NCBI GenBank assembly: GCA_963575745.1
Contig: CAUYUJ010005669.1
Location: 448,413-512,412 of the forward strand
Length of the DNA: 64,000 nucleotides
Direction of reading: 5' to 3'
Source of the DNA: Prorocentrum cordatum
Lineage: Eukaryota > Sar > Dinophyceae > Prorocentrales > Prorocentraceae
Shown here: one piece after another, positions 34,716-46,310 of the stretch
Layout of the letters: each line of letters begins with the position of its first letter
Position numbering within the stretch: position 1 is the stretch's first letter
Translations under genes and position numbers: made by a program
The notes under the pieces: generated by a model
What the model was told of the DNA's origin: nothing
The model's input: only the letters and a program-made list of their open reading frames with translations
The model's database searches: none

Positions 34716-35439
34716 AATCCGCACCGTGGAAGCCCATTTCAGCCACGCACCCAGGGACAGTGACGGACCTTTCGGCCCTCTCACACTGATATAAACACTA
34801 GAACCACGCGCGCGCGCTTCGCGCGCGTTCAGGTTCTCGTCAACGACAATTGCCGTATGCTGGCCCTATCTCGTAATCCAAAGCGTTTCATTCCTTCTCG
34901 CCCTCTTCCTTATCATCACCCCTCTCTTCTCCTCACTCTTCTTCATTTGATGGAGTCTCTGTAGAACTCGTGTTATCCCGACACCCAGCGCGCGAGGAAA
35001 TGAGGCCAGCAACGGCGCTTTCTGCACCGTTTCTGGCGAATCTGGCTGCTCCGCCAGAAGATTCTCAAACCAGCACTCTCGCCCATGAGATCCGCACAGC
35101 ATCGGCCCCAAGGAAGGGCCCAATAATGCCTCCTGACACTATTTCAAGCGAATCTGGCGGCTCCGCCAGAAGATCTGCAAGCATCCTCACGAAATCGTCC
35201 CCAGGGGAGGGGCCGAGAGTGCCTCCTGACAACATGTCCAGATACCGCTACTCCTCGGAGCTCTCCCAGGGTGCATTGTGACCAAGATTTTGGAGGCGAA
35301 TCCAGCTGTGGCGACGAGGGCCTCCAAGGAGGCCTACAAAGGGGAAGACGAGGGAAGGGTCGCGCAGTCGATGCCTTCTGAGCCGTCTTCCCCCGTCTGA
35401 CATTTGGCGCTGAGCTCCGCCGTCAGGCCTGGGAGGCAG
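34716..35439. repeat. Two ~120 bp units with TCTGGCGGCTCCGCCAGA hairpin; no gene
   Basis: Units at about 35030-35150 and 35150-35270 share GCGAATCTGGCGGCTCCGCC, then AGAAGAT, later GGGCC and GCCTCCTGACA. Each has an 8 bp stem hairpin, perfect in the second unit. A CGCGCGCGCTTCGCGCGCG palindrome stands near 34808-34827. Confidence 0.72.
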
Positions 35440-35711
35440 GGAGGGGAGGGGAGGGGAGGGGAGGGAGGAGGAGGAGGAGGAGCGCACATCACCAAGGAGG
35501 AGGAGGAGGAGCAGGAGGAGGAGGAGAAGGAGGAGGAGGAGGAGCAGCAGGAGGAGGAGGAGCCCCTGGCCGCGCTCCTGCCAAGGAGCTTCGCGGCCCG
35601 CCGGCGCGCGCCGCGGCCGGCGCGGCATGGGGCGTCGCGCAGGGCGGGGGTGGGGCGCAGCGCGGGGGGGGGCGCTCCCGAGGCGCGGAGAGCGAGGGCG
35701 CGGACGACGAA

Positions 35712-35742
<31 letters not shown>

Positions 35743-35895
35743 GCGGCGACGACGACGACGCTCCTCCTCCTCCTCCTCCTCCTCCTCCCCTCCTCCTCCT
35801 CCTCCTCCTCCTCCTCCTCCTCCCCCTCCTGCTCCTCCTCCTCCTCCTCCTCCTCCTCCTCCTCCTCCTCCTCCTCCTCCTACTCCTCCTCCCGA
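35440..35895. repeat. (GGA)n and (TCC)n microsatellite pair
   Basis: GGA/GGAGGAGGA dominates 35446-35570 and TCC dominates 35761-35893. GC-rich spacer and GAC triplets lie between them. The two tracts are complementary. Confidence 0.9.
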
Positions 35896-36105
35896 ACCGC
35901 GGGGAGAGGGAGATGCAAATCTCCGACGACATGTTTCCCAACCCGGGCGGATGTCCCCGATCTCGGCCGCTGGGGCCCGGTGTCGGGCCCTCTTGGCGAT
36001 CAAGACCGGGTGCGGGGCGCAATGCTGCCCCCAGGGAGGGGGTCGGGACCTCTGCGACCGCGGATTGGGACACTCATATCGAAGGATGTCAGGGGACGGA
36101 GAGAG

Positions 36106-36127
36106 ATAAAAAGAGAGAGAGAGAGAC

Positions 36128-36161
<34 letters not shown>

Positions 36162-36205
36162 ATAGAGAGCGAGGGAGAGAGAGAGAGAGAGAGAGAGAAA
36201 GGGGG
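36106..36205. repeat. (GA)n microsatellite
   Basis: GAGAGA runs with occasional C, A or T over ~100 bp. The sequence between 35895 and 36413 otherwise shows nothing. Confidence 0.9.
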
Positions 36206-36413
36206 GCCTCCGCTGTTTGACTACCTGCTGCATCCGGTGGGTGGGTGATTTGCCAGCGGAGCTCGATGAGAATCGCCTGCCCTGCTCTGCTCATGGCAGA
36301 TCGAGCGGAGGATGCTCTCTCGCGTGAGCTGTCCTCGCTGCCCTGGCCAAGTCCGAGATCTGAACACGCTCATCCTGCTTCTTGTCTCCGCACTGGATCC
36401 CATGCAGTTGCAA

Positions 36414-36570
36414 TACAGTCGGACTTCATTGGACAGGACAGGCGAGAGGACAAAAGACCCTTCCGAGGGCCACATTGCCATAGGAATGCAGGAGGCATGG
36501 GTCGCGAGACACAGGACACAAGGGTACCCTTGATTTGGCAGGTTCGACCTACTAATCCAGGCCGACTGTA
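36414..36570. mobile_element. Tc1/mariner-type MITE, copy 1
   Basis: TA dinucleotides at 36414-36415 and 36569-36570 flank inverted CAGTCGG (36416-36422) and CCGACTG (36562-36568). The interior matches the element at 48339-48496 closely (GACAGGACR, GAGAGGACAMAAGACCCTTC, CGAGGGCCACAT, GCACAGGACACAAG). Non-coding, 157 bp. TA target duplication and CAGT ends are typical of Tc1/mariner-derived MITEs. Confidence 0.8.
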
Positions 36571-37264
36571 GCAATTCGCCTCTGCTTGTTCGACCCCATG
36601 CGCCGAATACTCGTTGTTATGTTGTTTTGTTTTTAGACGCCGCACGCGCGAGGCAGATCTCCCAAAGTCGTCAAGAAAAATCGTGCAATTAACAGCTGCT
36701 CCATTACATCGACTGCAGCTGCAGAGTCTCCTTGAAAAATCGGGACAACCAACGTATTCAATCAAAATTGTGTTGTGCACGGCATGCATGCGGCAGTGAC
36801 CAGAATGTCATGCCCATCATGCTTACGTTGCCATTCTTCCAATCTGCCCGTGTCCGTTCCTTCTCACATAGACCTGGAAACAGAGACCATCAAGTGGTGG
36901 GGTACGAGACGAGACCAGGTCATGATGCCATTTACCAAGAAGCCAACCGCCAACTCTGGATAATATACCCAGGAAGCTGAGTGAGGCTCTTCGGCTTTCG
37001 GTGTATTTCGGCGCTGGGCTCCCGACAGCGAAGCCGCAGGTCCCGGACGGCGGTGGCTGTCGGGCCCTCATCGGCGACCAGCGGGCGAGTGTGAGACGCT
37101 TTCGTCCGCGTGGTCGCCGCCATACCTCCTGCAGCAATCCACTCCAGCCACCACGCCACAGAACATCGTTGACATGGAGGTGGAAGCGAACCAATCCACT
37201 CCAGCCTATACACCACACATCGTTCCATGGAGGTGAAGGCGAAGCCTTTTCCTTGGATCCCTTC
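36571..37264. other. No gene; contains one copy of a dispersed ~85 bp repeat
   Basis: At about 37008-37090 the sequence GGCTCCCGACAGCGAAGCCG through GGTGGCTGTCGGGCCCTCAT to CGGCGACCAGCGGGCGA recurs at 38093-38168 and 38229-38315. The rest is unique-looking and without a supported gene. Confidence 0.65.
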
Positions 37265-37385
37265 CCGGGGCGGGGGGGGGTCCCGGGGGGTGGGTCTGGT
37301 CCATGGGGGTGGTCCCGGGGGGTGGGTCCCGGGGGGTGGGTCCCGGGGGGTGCTCCCCGGGGGGGGGGGTCCCGGGGGTAATGTG
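37265..37385. repeat. GGGGGGTGGGTCCC minisatellite
   Basis: G-rich units of ~14-18 bp, about seven copies. Confidence 0.88.
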
Positions 37386-38085
37386 ATTGTGTATTTACTA
37401 GGGCCCCGCTCCAACAGCTCCCCGCCTCGGCCCCGGTTCCGGCTGGCCCTGGCTCTCGCCCCGCCGGCCCCGGCCGCGGGCCCAGTCCCGGCCTCGGCCC
37501 CGCCATGGCCCCGGCCCTGGCCCCGGCCCCCCAGCCTCGGCCCCGGCCTTGGCTCCCAGCCCGCTCCGGCCCCGGCCCTGGCACAGGTCCCGGCTCCAGC
37601 GCCCTCCAAATCTAACTGTACCTCCGTGGCCTCCCAGATGCCCAAGATGCCGAACCTAGCTTCAAAACAGAGAATGCCTGGAAATCGCCCCAGGAGGGCC
37701 CCAAGACGCCCCGAATGGTCCTGATAGGCAACCGGCGTCGTCGTCAACATCGTCAACATCCTCGCCATTGTCTCCCTCCTTCTCCTCCTCATGATCGCCA
37801 CGCTCTACTCGCCCCTGCCCTTCCTTCATGCCCCCCCCCCCCGCGACCCTGCTCGCCTCGCTCTCCTCCTATTCATTCTCCCCCTGTGCTCCTACTCCTC
37901 CTCATCCGCCTCTTCCTCCTGTCCCCCTCTTCATTTTCCTCCCTATGCTCCGCGCCCTCCTCCCCAACCTCAGGGTCGGCGGCGCTGGCCGTAAGGCCTT
38001 CGCAATTCCTCCGTGGGGGAATGTCTGGGGTGACGCGCTCAGGGGGGAAAACGCCGCCTTGGAATCGGCGATGCACCGCCGCGAT
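37386..38085. other. Pro/Ala-biased GC-rich DNA, no gene
   Basis: CCCCGGCC-rich degenerate repeat at 37420-37600, then CTCCTC-rich sequence. Nothing recognisable. Confidence 0.5.
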
Positions 38086-38087
38086 CG

Positions 38088-38320
38088 GCGATGGGCTCCC
38101 GACAGCGAAGCCGCAGGCTCCTGGACGGGGGTGGCTGTCAGGCCCTCATCGGCGACCAGCGGGCGATTGAGGGTCCATCCATGCCCCCCCCCCCACTGCC
38201 GTGGAATCGGCGATGCATCGACGATAGATCGGCGTTGGGCTCCCGACAGCGAAGCCGCAGGTCCTGGACGGCGGTGGCTGTCGGGCCCTCATCGGCGACC
38301 AGCGGGCGATTGAGGGTCCA
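38088..38320. repeat. Two copies of ~85 bp repeat (CTCCCGACAGCGAAGCCGCA)
   Basis: Copies at 38093-38168 and 38229-38315, each followed by GATTGAGGGTCCAT. A third copy lies at ~37010. Confidence 0.82.
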
Positions 38321-38334
38321 TTCGGGGGCGCGCA

Positions 38335-39520
38335 AACGTGGATTAGCGATCCATGGATTTGGCGCGCGGCCGCCAAATCCATGCGGCCGCCAAATCCATG
38401 GATCCGGGGAGGTGCCCTCCCCAAAAAGCGGCCCGTGCCGCCTCGCTCGGCGGCGGAAATCAGCGATTTCCCATGGAAAAGGGACCAGTCGCTAACCCAC
38501 GCCCCCCTGATCCATGTTTGCGATCGCCTGATGAGGGTCCATGCCGCCCACCCCCCCTGGTGAACCAGTCCCCCCCCCGTCGTTGCCCCTGAGCCTTGCA
38601 CCCCTCGCCGCCCTCCCCGCCGAGCCCGCCACCCGTACCGGGGCCGAGGTCGCGCCCTCGCACGAGACTCAGGACCTCATCAGCGACTTGAAGAACTGGT
38701 CGGCCTGCCCCCATGCTCTCCAGTCTTCTCTGCACCACGTCACAGGCCCTCGGGCCAGGCCGCCTGGTCTGTGAGCTCGCGCGCGTGTCGTGCGCATCAC
38801 GATCCCCGTCTGTGCACCAAGGATCGCAGATCAGATCCACAACCCTCGTCGAACGGAGTGAAAGCCGATGCTGTAGCATGCAGCGCTGTGCCCTTCAGGC
38901 CAAAGCAGCCCCCCGGGCCCTGCGCGAGGTGATGCCCGAGAGGACGCCGGCGCTCTTACCGAGGCGCCACGGGCGCGGGAAAGCGAGCGGGGTGTGCCGA
39001 GGGCACACGAGTCTTAATGATGATCCCTGCGCTTCAAGCTTCGGTGCTTGTTCAAAGAAAAGGTATCTCGCTCCTAGACGGCTGTGGTCACACAGTGCGA
39101 AGTGTGAAGCGATGATTGGCATGGTCATGCAACTGCAAGCGAGGACTAAAGCGGACAAATCTTGCCCCCCAATCTTTCTCTGGGGACCGTGGCAGGGGGA
39201 GGGGGAAGAGCACAAGGCTGCAGGTCAGACCGGCAAGCTGTGCGAGCTGTGAGTGTGCACGCGTGCTCAGGGCCTCCCGCGACTCCAGCAAGCAATTCCT
39301 CCAGCTGCCGCGGGCCCGCCGGGGGCGCACCGATGCTCAGGCCCACCGCGGTGCCCCTGATCTCGCAGGGTCGGCCTGCTCCCGCCCGCCAAATTCTGCC
39401 TTCGACCCTCGAGGGTCGGCAGGGAGGTAGGCTTTCGCATGCTGTCGGCCCCTGTTGGGCCTCCGGAGGCTTCTGGGGACCTCTGTGCGTGAGGATCTGG
39501 GGCTGGAGCCTCCCCGTCGT
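38335..39520. other. No gene recognised
   Basis: Includes a palindromic stretch at 38345-38405 where ATCCATGGATTTGG and CCAAATCCATGGATCC face each other around GCGGCCGCCAAATCCATG. No supported gene. Confidence 0.5.
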
Positions 39521-39524
39521 CGTC

Positions 39525-39640
39525 CTCCTCCTCCTCCCCCTCCTCCTCCTCCTCCTCCTCCTCCTCCTCCTCCTCCTCCTCCTCCTCCTCCCCGTCACTC
39601 CTCCTCCTCCTCCCCGTCACTCCTCCTCCCCGCCTTGCCC
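39525..39640. repeat. (CTC)n microsatellite
   Basis: CTCCTC tract of ~110 bp with CCCCGTCACT interruptions. Confidence 0.9.
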
Positions 39641-39944
39641 GTCCTCTGGGCGCCAGGATCTGACAACCGCCTCCCCGTCCTCCTCCTCCCCCCAGGGCCT
39701 CAGCGCCGACTCGGCGACGGCGCGCACGCGCAGAGGGTGCGCCGCCCGCCGTTCTGGCATGGCATGCACGCCTTGCGTTCCTGGTTCTCCCCTTTTCTTG
39801 TCCTCGCTCCTATTTTTCACCTGGCCCAGGGATGGCTACCAGCATGCGCGAGCTAACGAACACATGCGCTCGAAATCGTATGCTCGTGTGCACATACGGA
39901 TGTTGGCCAGCGTGGGTCCCAAACGTTGTGTTTCTAACAATCGA

Positions 39945-40290
39945 TGTGGGGCATAATCAGTGGTGCAATCTATGCGGTGCACGATCTGAGGTGCACTCTA
40001 CGTGGTGCAATATGTGTGGTGCAATCTGCGCGTTCAATATGCAGTGCAACGTGTGTGGTGCATTTTATTTGGTGCTATCCATGTTGTGCGATGTATGTTG
40101 TGCAGTCTATCTTGTGCGATCTAGGTTGTTCACGCCGTGTGGTGCGATCTATGAGGTGCAATCGGTGTTGTGCAACATCTGCACATCTGCGGTGCAATCT
40201 GTGTTGAGCAATTCATGTGGTGCAACCAGTGTCGTGCAATATCTGTGCTGCGGTGTATGTTCTGCAATCTATTTTGTGCGGTCTTGTTCG
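39945..40290. repeat. TGTGGTGCAATCT minisatellite
   Basis: Units of about 15 bp (GTGCAATCTGTGTGGTGCAA) recur some twenty times with heavy variation. A short relative occurs at 15190-15235. Confidence 0.82.
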
Positions 40291-40539
40291 CAATGAATTG
40301 TCAGCTCTACTGCTCGCGCAATCACCCGACACACCCAAACCCATAGGGCGGCGATTGCGAAGACTGCTTGGCGCTGGGTGGCGCGTCGCTGCGGCCGCGC
40401 TAACGCGCGCATGCTCGCGCGCACGGCGGCCAGCTAGTTTGGCGCGACCGAGGCGGCCGCGGTGGCGCTGACCGCTGGGCACTTCCCAGTCGTGCGCGGA
40501 ATCATGGCGACGTCGACAACGGCAAACCCGATGATGGTA

Positions 40540-40635
40540 GCGGTGATGGTGACGATGGTGACGATGACGAGAGCATGGCCAATGACGGCGCCGATGCTGA
40601 TCACGCCGATGATGATGACGATGACCTGGCGAAGG
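40540..40635. repeat. GATGGTGAC microsatellite-like tract
   Basis: GATGATGGT/GACGATGGT triplet-phased repeat over ~95 bp. Confidence 0.75.
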
Positions 40636-40689
40636 AGTTTGACATGCGCGCGCGGCCGAAGCGCGCGAGTGGGCCGCATGGTGTTATTT

Positions 40690-41131
40690 GAAAGGGAACG
40701 TGCCCCCCCGTAGCACGCGCGCAAGGGCGTTCGAATGATGTCGGCATGCGGCGCAAGAGGCCCGTTTGGTAGAATTGGATGAGCAGGTTGAACAACCGTC
40801 TCTGGAGAATTCGCAAGAGTGCGAGCGAAGATTTGTTTGAAAACATATGTTGCAAAACCAAATTTGCTTATGTATTCTCGCGGAACTCGATCTCGACCTT
40901 ACGAAACCTGGGTGTTTCTGAATGATTCCGGCATGCGCGCGCGACGACGCGAGCGTGCGCTTCTTTACATGTTTTAGCGCGGGACTCTTGAACGAGTTCG
41001 GCATGCGCACGCGAGAGGCGCGCTTGGTAGCATTTAATGAACATGTTGGAAACCAATGGTTTTTGTCAAGAATTCGCAAAGGCGCGAACGCATTTCCAAT
41101 TATAAAATACTCCTGCCGCGAAACTTTTTTT
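40690..41131. repeat. ~250 bp direct duplication
   Basis: Two diverged copies share GGCATGCGC, CGCTTGGTAG, ATTTAATGAACATGTTGG and AAGAATTCGCAAAGGCGCGA. A third, more distant relative is at 45485-45625. No gene. Confidence 0.68.
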
Positions 41132-43275
41132 AACATGATCGACCCACGAACCCGGAAAGGAATATAGACATGTAAGGCATGGTGCTGGTTCAAAGATACC
41201 TACCGGATTGGGCGACGGGCAACTGCAATGCTGAGTGTATCGATCTGGATGTACCGTGCCGAGGGCTGTGCTGTGCCTCGCCGTGCTGGATTGAGATGTG
41301 CCATGCCGCGATTGTGCTCTATGGCGCTGTGGGTCGAGTCCTCCATTGCATCCGAGCCCTGACCGAACTCATCTGGATCTTAAGCTCGAGCTGCCTGAGC
41401 ACATAGTCGCTGTCCCAGAGCTAATTGACAGGGGGACATGCCAGGAGGACGCGCCGCGGAACGTCCCAAGGGACGCGCCAAAGGACCAGGAGAAATACCA
41501 TGGAGACGCACCGCGGGACGTGCCTTCAAAGGCACGCGCTGTGGAACGTGCCAATGGATACCTCGCGCGACGTGTCAGGGGGACTCGCCACGGGACGTGC
41601 CAAATTGCAATGCTGAATGTGTCGATCTTTATGTACCGTGCTACGGGCTGTGCTGCGCTGCGCCGCGCTGAATTGCGATGCGCCATGCCGCGATTGTGCT
41701 CTATAGCGCTGTGGGTCGAGTCCTCCTTTGCATCCGAGTCCTGACCGAACTGATCTGGATCTTAAGCTCGAGCTGCCTGAGCACATAGTAGCTGCACCAG
41801 AGCTAATTGACAGGGGGACATGCCAGGAGGACGCGCCGCGGAACGTCCCAAGGGACGCGCCAGGGGACGTGCCAGGGGAAGTACCATGGGGACGCACCGC
41901 GGGACGTGCTTTCAAAGGGACGCGCTACGGAACGTGCCAATGGACGTGCCACGGGACTCGCTCTCCCGCCCGGGGGCGTTAGGAACCCATGTGTTTTCAC
42001 GTTTCTCCCGCCCCAAGGCGTCAAGGACCCATATGTTTTCAGGCTTCTCCCGGCCCAGGGCGTTAAGAACCATTTGTTTTCACGCTTCCCCAGCTCTGGG
42101 GCGTTAAGAACCCATGCGTTTTCACGCTTGTCCCGCACTGGGGCGTTAGGAACCCATGTGTGTTTCACGCTTTTCCCGCCCTGGGGCGTTAGGAACCATG
42201 TCAATATGTTTTCAGGCTTGCCCCGCCCTGGGGCGTTAGGAACCCACGTGTTTTCACGTATCTCCCGCCCTGGGTCGTTCGGAACCCATGTGGTTTCACG
42301 TTTGTCCTGGCCTGGGGCTTTAGTAACTGTTTGTTTTCGCGCTTCACCCGCCCTGGGGTGTTAGGAACCCATGCGTTTTCGCGCTTGTCCCATTCTGGGG
42401 CGTTCGTAGGAACCGATGTGTTTTCATGCTTCTCGAGCCTCGTGGGGCCTCCTGGGCGGGGGGAAGCGAAAAACGCTCCCCGAACACATATCCCCAAACA
42501 GAAAGATGCCTCCTGGGGCCTCCTGGGGACAGGGGGGGGGGGGGGCGAAAAGCTCCCCGCGAACACATAATCCCAAAACGAAAAAATGCCTCCTGGGGCC
42601 TCCTGAAGCCTCCTGGGGCTTCTCGGGGTGTTAGGAGCCCATGTGTTTTCATGTTTCTCCCGCCCTGGGGCGTTAGGAACCCATCTGTTTCCACGTTTGT
42701 CCCGCCCTGGGGCGTTAGTAACCAAGTGTTTTCACGCTTCTCGAGCCTCCTGGGGCGCCCTGGGGGGCGGGGGGAAGCGAAGAACGTTCCCCGAACACAT
42801 ATATCCCAATCGGAGCATCTATGTGCCGAACACATATCACAATCTTGTGTGAAAATGTGTCCCGCACCCTGTGATTAGACATCCACATGGGCGACCTGGA
42901 CTATTGAAAACAAGCGTCTCGCTCGAGACATTCTCAACACGTCCTCATACTAGGCATCTACCTGGGTAGCCTGGACGCGTGAAACCAAGCGTCTCGCTCG
43001 AGACATCTGGGCACGTGAAAACAAACATTTCACCTGAGACATCTCTGAATTCTTGTCCCCAGGAGAGGAACAAACTATAACACAAAACAAGCGCTTCGCT
43101 CGAGACATCCTCAACCAAACGTTTCGCTCGGGACATCCTCAAACATAATTATGCCGGCCCTCTTCCCACCTCGATAATAACCGCAAATAATGTCGCCGGC
43201 CCTCTTCCCGTCGACTCCGGGGGTAAAGGGCTAAAAGAGAACCAGAACCCTGGGCCCACGCCCTTTCCGGGAACT
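41132..43275. repeat. Composite satellite cassette 1, copy 2
   Basis: Collinear with 7968-10270. It has the AACATGATCGACCCAC start, two core units (41228-41405 and 41611-41790) each followed by GGGACGYGCC units, a 42 bp array (41965-42440 and 42625-42735), TTCGCTCGAGACATCC words (42900-43140) and an end with CCTTTCCGGGAAC (43262-43274). A G-rich ~100 bp duplication (AGCCTCCTGGGGC to CCCCGAACACATAT) interrupts the 42 bp array. Confidence 0.85.
41965..42740. repeat. 42 bp tandem repeat (CCTGGGGCGTTAGGAACCCA)
   Basis: About fourteen units with CCGCCCTGGGGCGTTAGG, AACCCATGTGTTTTCACGC and TTGTCC. Same period and position as the array at 9570-9945 of the other cassette, with only patchy similarity. 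Confidence 0.88.
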
Positions 43276-43285
43276 AATAAAACAT

Positions 43286-45427
43286 CACGCTACAGAGGAT
43301 CCCCACATACTTTTGGTATGGCTGGAGTGATGATAGCTGAAGTGAAGCATCTGAGAATGATGTTGGTGGCCGTTGCCCCGCCGATACCGTTGGTGACGCC
43401 AGTCAGGAGGAGAGGAGGGGGGAGAGTGGAGAGGAGAAGCGCCGCGCCCGCCACACGTTGCGAGCCCGAAAGGGATCGCACCCCTAAGGCCCCCCCTGCG
43501 GCGTCGAGGAAGTGCAACGCCTGCCACACAAGCGCACCCCCTGTGGCGTCGAGGAAGTGTCACGCCTGCCACTCTTTGCGGGCCCGAAGCGGATCGCGAC
43601 CGCACGCCCAACGCACTCCCTTCGGCGTCGAAAATCTGCCACGCCTGCCACGCTTTGGAGCCCGAAACGGATAGTGACCGCACCCCCCGCGCATCCCCTG
43701 TGGCGTCGAGGAAGTGTCACGCCTGCTACGCTTTGCGAGGCCGAAGCGGGTAGCGGCCGCACCCCCAGCGCACCCCCTGTGGCATCGAGAAAGAGCCACG
43801 CTTGCCACACGTCGCGAGCCAAAAACGGAAATCGACCGCACCCTCACCGCACCCCCCTTGGCGTCCAGAAAGTGCGACGCCTGTTAGGCTTTGCGGCAGC
43901 GTCGTGGGTAGCGGCCGCGCTGAGAGACCCCCCCCTGCGCACGCTCTATGGTGTCCAGAAAGTGCCACGCCTGCCAAGCTTTGCGACAGTGTCGTGGATA
44001 GCGGCCGCGCCGAGAGACCACCCCCTGCACACTCCGTATGGTGTCCAGAAAGTGCCACGCCTGCTAGGCTTTGCGACAGTGTTGTGGATAGTGGCCGCAC
44101 CAGAAAGTGCCACGCCTGCTAGGCTTTGCGGCAGTGTCGTGGATAGCGGCCGCGCTGGGAGACCACCCCCTGCGCACCCCCTATGGTGCCCAGAACGTGG
44201 CACGCCTGCTAGGCTTTACGACAGTGTCGTGGATAGCGGCCGCGCTGAGAAACCACCCCCCGCGTACCCCCTGTGGTGTCCAGAAGGTGCCACGCCTGCT
44301 AGGCTTTGCGACAGTGCCGTGGATAGCGGCCGCGCTGAAAGATCTCCCCCTGCGCACCCCCATGGTGTCCAGCAAGTGCCACGCCTGCTAGGCTTTGCGA
44401 CAATGTCGTGGATAGCGGCCGCGGTGAGAGACCACCCCCTGCGCACCCCCTTATGGTGTCCAGAAGGTGGCACGCCTGCTAGGCTTTGCGACAGTGTCGT
44501 GGATAGCGACCGCGGTGAGAGACCACCCCCTGCGTACCCCCTATGGTGTCCAGTACGTGCCACGCCTGCTAGGCTTTGCGACAGTGTCGTGGGTAGCGGC
44601 CGCGCTGAGAGACCCCCCCTGCGCTGTCCAGAAGGTGCCTGCTAGGCTATGCGACAATGTCGTGGGTAGCGGCCGCGGGGAGACCCCCCCTGCGCACCCC
44701 CTTATGGTGTCCAGAAGGTGGCACGCCTGCTAGGCTTTGCGACAGTGTCGTGGATAGCGACCGCGGTGAGAGACCACCCCCTGCGTACCCCCTATGGTGT
44801 CCAGTACGTGCCACGCCTGCTAGGCTTTGCGACAGTGTCGTGGGTAGCGGCCGCGCTGAGAGACCCCCCCTGCGCACCCCCTGTGGTGTCCAGCAAGTGC
44901 CACGCCTGCTAGGCTTTGCGACGATAGCGGCCGCGCTGAGAGACCACCCCTTGCGTACCCCCTCTGGCGTCCAGAAAGTGCGACGCCTGTTAGGCTTTGC
45001 GGCAATATCGTGGGTAGCGGCCGCGCTAAGAGACCACCCCCTGCGCACGCCCTATGGTGTCCAGAAAGTGCCACGCCTGCTAGGCTGTGCGTCAGTGTCG
45101 TGGATAGCGGCCGCGCTGAGAGACCATCTGCTGCTCACCCCTATGGTGTCCAGAGGTGCTGTGCTGTGCTGTGCTGAAGTGCTGTGCTGTGTTCTGCAGT
45201 GCTGTGCTGAGCTGTGCTGAGCTCAGCTGTGCTGTGCTGAGCTGAGCTGTGCTGAGCAGTGCTGTGCTGTGCTGTGTACGTGCTGTGTGTCAATGTGCTG
45301 TGTGCTGTGCTGTGCTGTGTGGTGTGTGCTGCGTGTGTGAGGAGAGGGAGAAGGAGAGGGAGGCAGGTGGAAGGCACGGGTGCGACGCGGGTGAGAAGAA
45401 AACCAGAACCCCACGAAACATGTGGGG
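43286..45427. repeat. Composite satellite cassette 2, copy 2 (90 bp array)
   Basis: The left edge CACGCTACAGAGGATCCCCA and ATGGCTGGAGTGATGATAG matches 24809. First come a few ~75-80 bp units close to the other array (GTGGCGTCGAGGAAGTG, CACGCCTGCCAC), then about seventeen 90 bp units with CTAGGCTTTGCGACAGTGTC, GTGGATAGCGGCCGCGC and CCCCTATGGTGTCCAGAAAG. A GCTGT/GAGCT pentamer tract (45150-45330) follows. The right edge has GGGTGCGACGCGG and GAACCCCACGAAACATGTGG (45406-45425). Confidence 0.9.
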
Positions 45428-46300
45428 AATAGGAATCATGTTTCCAGGACAATCGTCTTTGAAACCCGTGTGAAACCCACGGTTTTAAAATGATTTCGGT
45501 ATGCACACGCGCGGCACGCGACGACCCGCGCACGTGCACTTCGTCCCTTGTTTTTGCAAGGGGTTCTTCACAACTGCTGATTTTTATAAACGAATGTGCG
45601 CGCATAGTATTTTTGCAGTGGGTGATAGGAAGGGGGCGGTCAGGGACGGTCTGGGATGGTGTGAGTTCACATTTCGGATGGATGATGGGGCAGAATCACA
45701 CGTACATTGCAATACAAAGGCGCTAGAGACTAAATCTGGGGGGGAGGTAGATCCTAATACTGTTTTAGAAAGGGGGACTCATGCGGTACACTCTATGTTT
45801 TGCACTCTAGAGCGGGGCTGGGGCGACAGCGGCGGCGTGGCGGCCAGAGTGCCAGACAGGCCCAGACGACGGGCGGCGACGAGGCGGCGATGGGGGGGGG
45901 GCGACAGTGACAACATTACCGCCAGGTCGACGCCCAGGCCCAGACGATGGGCGGCGACGAGGTGGCGACGGGGCGGCGACGGCACATGGCCGCCAGACCG
46001 ACGGCCAGGCCCAGTTCCCTACTCCACAAGTGAGAACCCCTAGGTGCAAGCATTACTTGGGGACTACGCGTGGTCATCACAAGCTCAAGTCGCCGTCTCT
46101 CCTCATATTCGATGTTTGGCTAGGGGGTGGATGCCGAGAAGGGAAGGATACGAATAAGGCTCTCATGGAACCCGGCACAGACCTACACACCCCTGCGAAG
46201 GAATACATGAGCAGCTGCCCGGTACTTCCTAGGAGTCCAGGCGCATGGCTCATCACATATTGGGCTGTACAAAACTGGTGAACGTCAAACGCAGATAATG
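45428..46300. other. No gene; short GGCGACGGGGCGG repeats
   Basis: 45485-45625 is distantly related to the duplication at 40.7-41.1 kb. 45820-46010 contains GGCGGCGACGAGG-type units. Nothing coding is supported. Confidence 0.5.
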
Positions 46301-46310
46301 GTTTTCGCTG

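Noticed and set aside
35404-36294. Glu/Ser/Pro-rich frames of 190-350 codons
   Set aside because: Driven by GGA/TCC and GA microsatellites.
40434-40724. Hydrophobic minus-strand frame resembling a membrane protein
   Set aside because: Ile/Val-rich only because of the GATGGTGAC triplet repeat.
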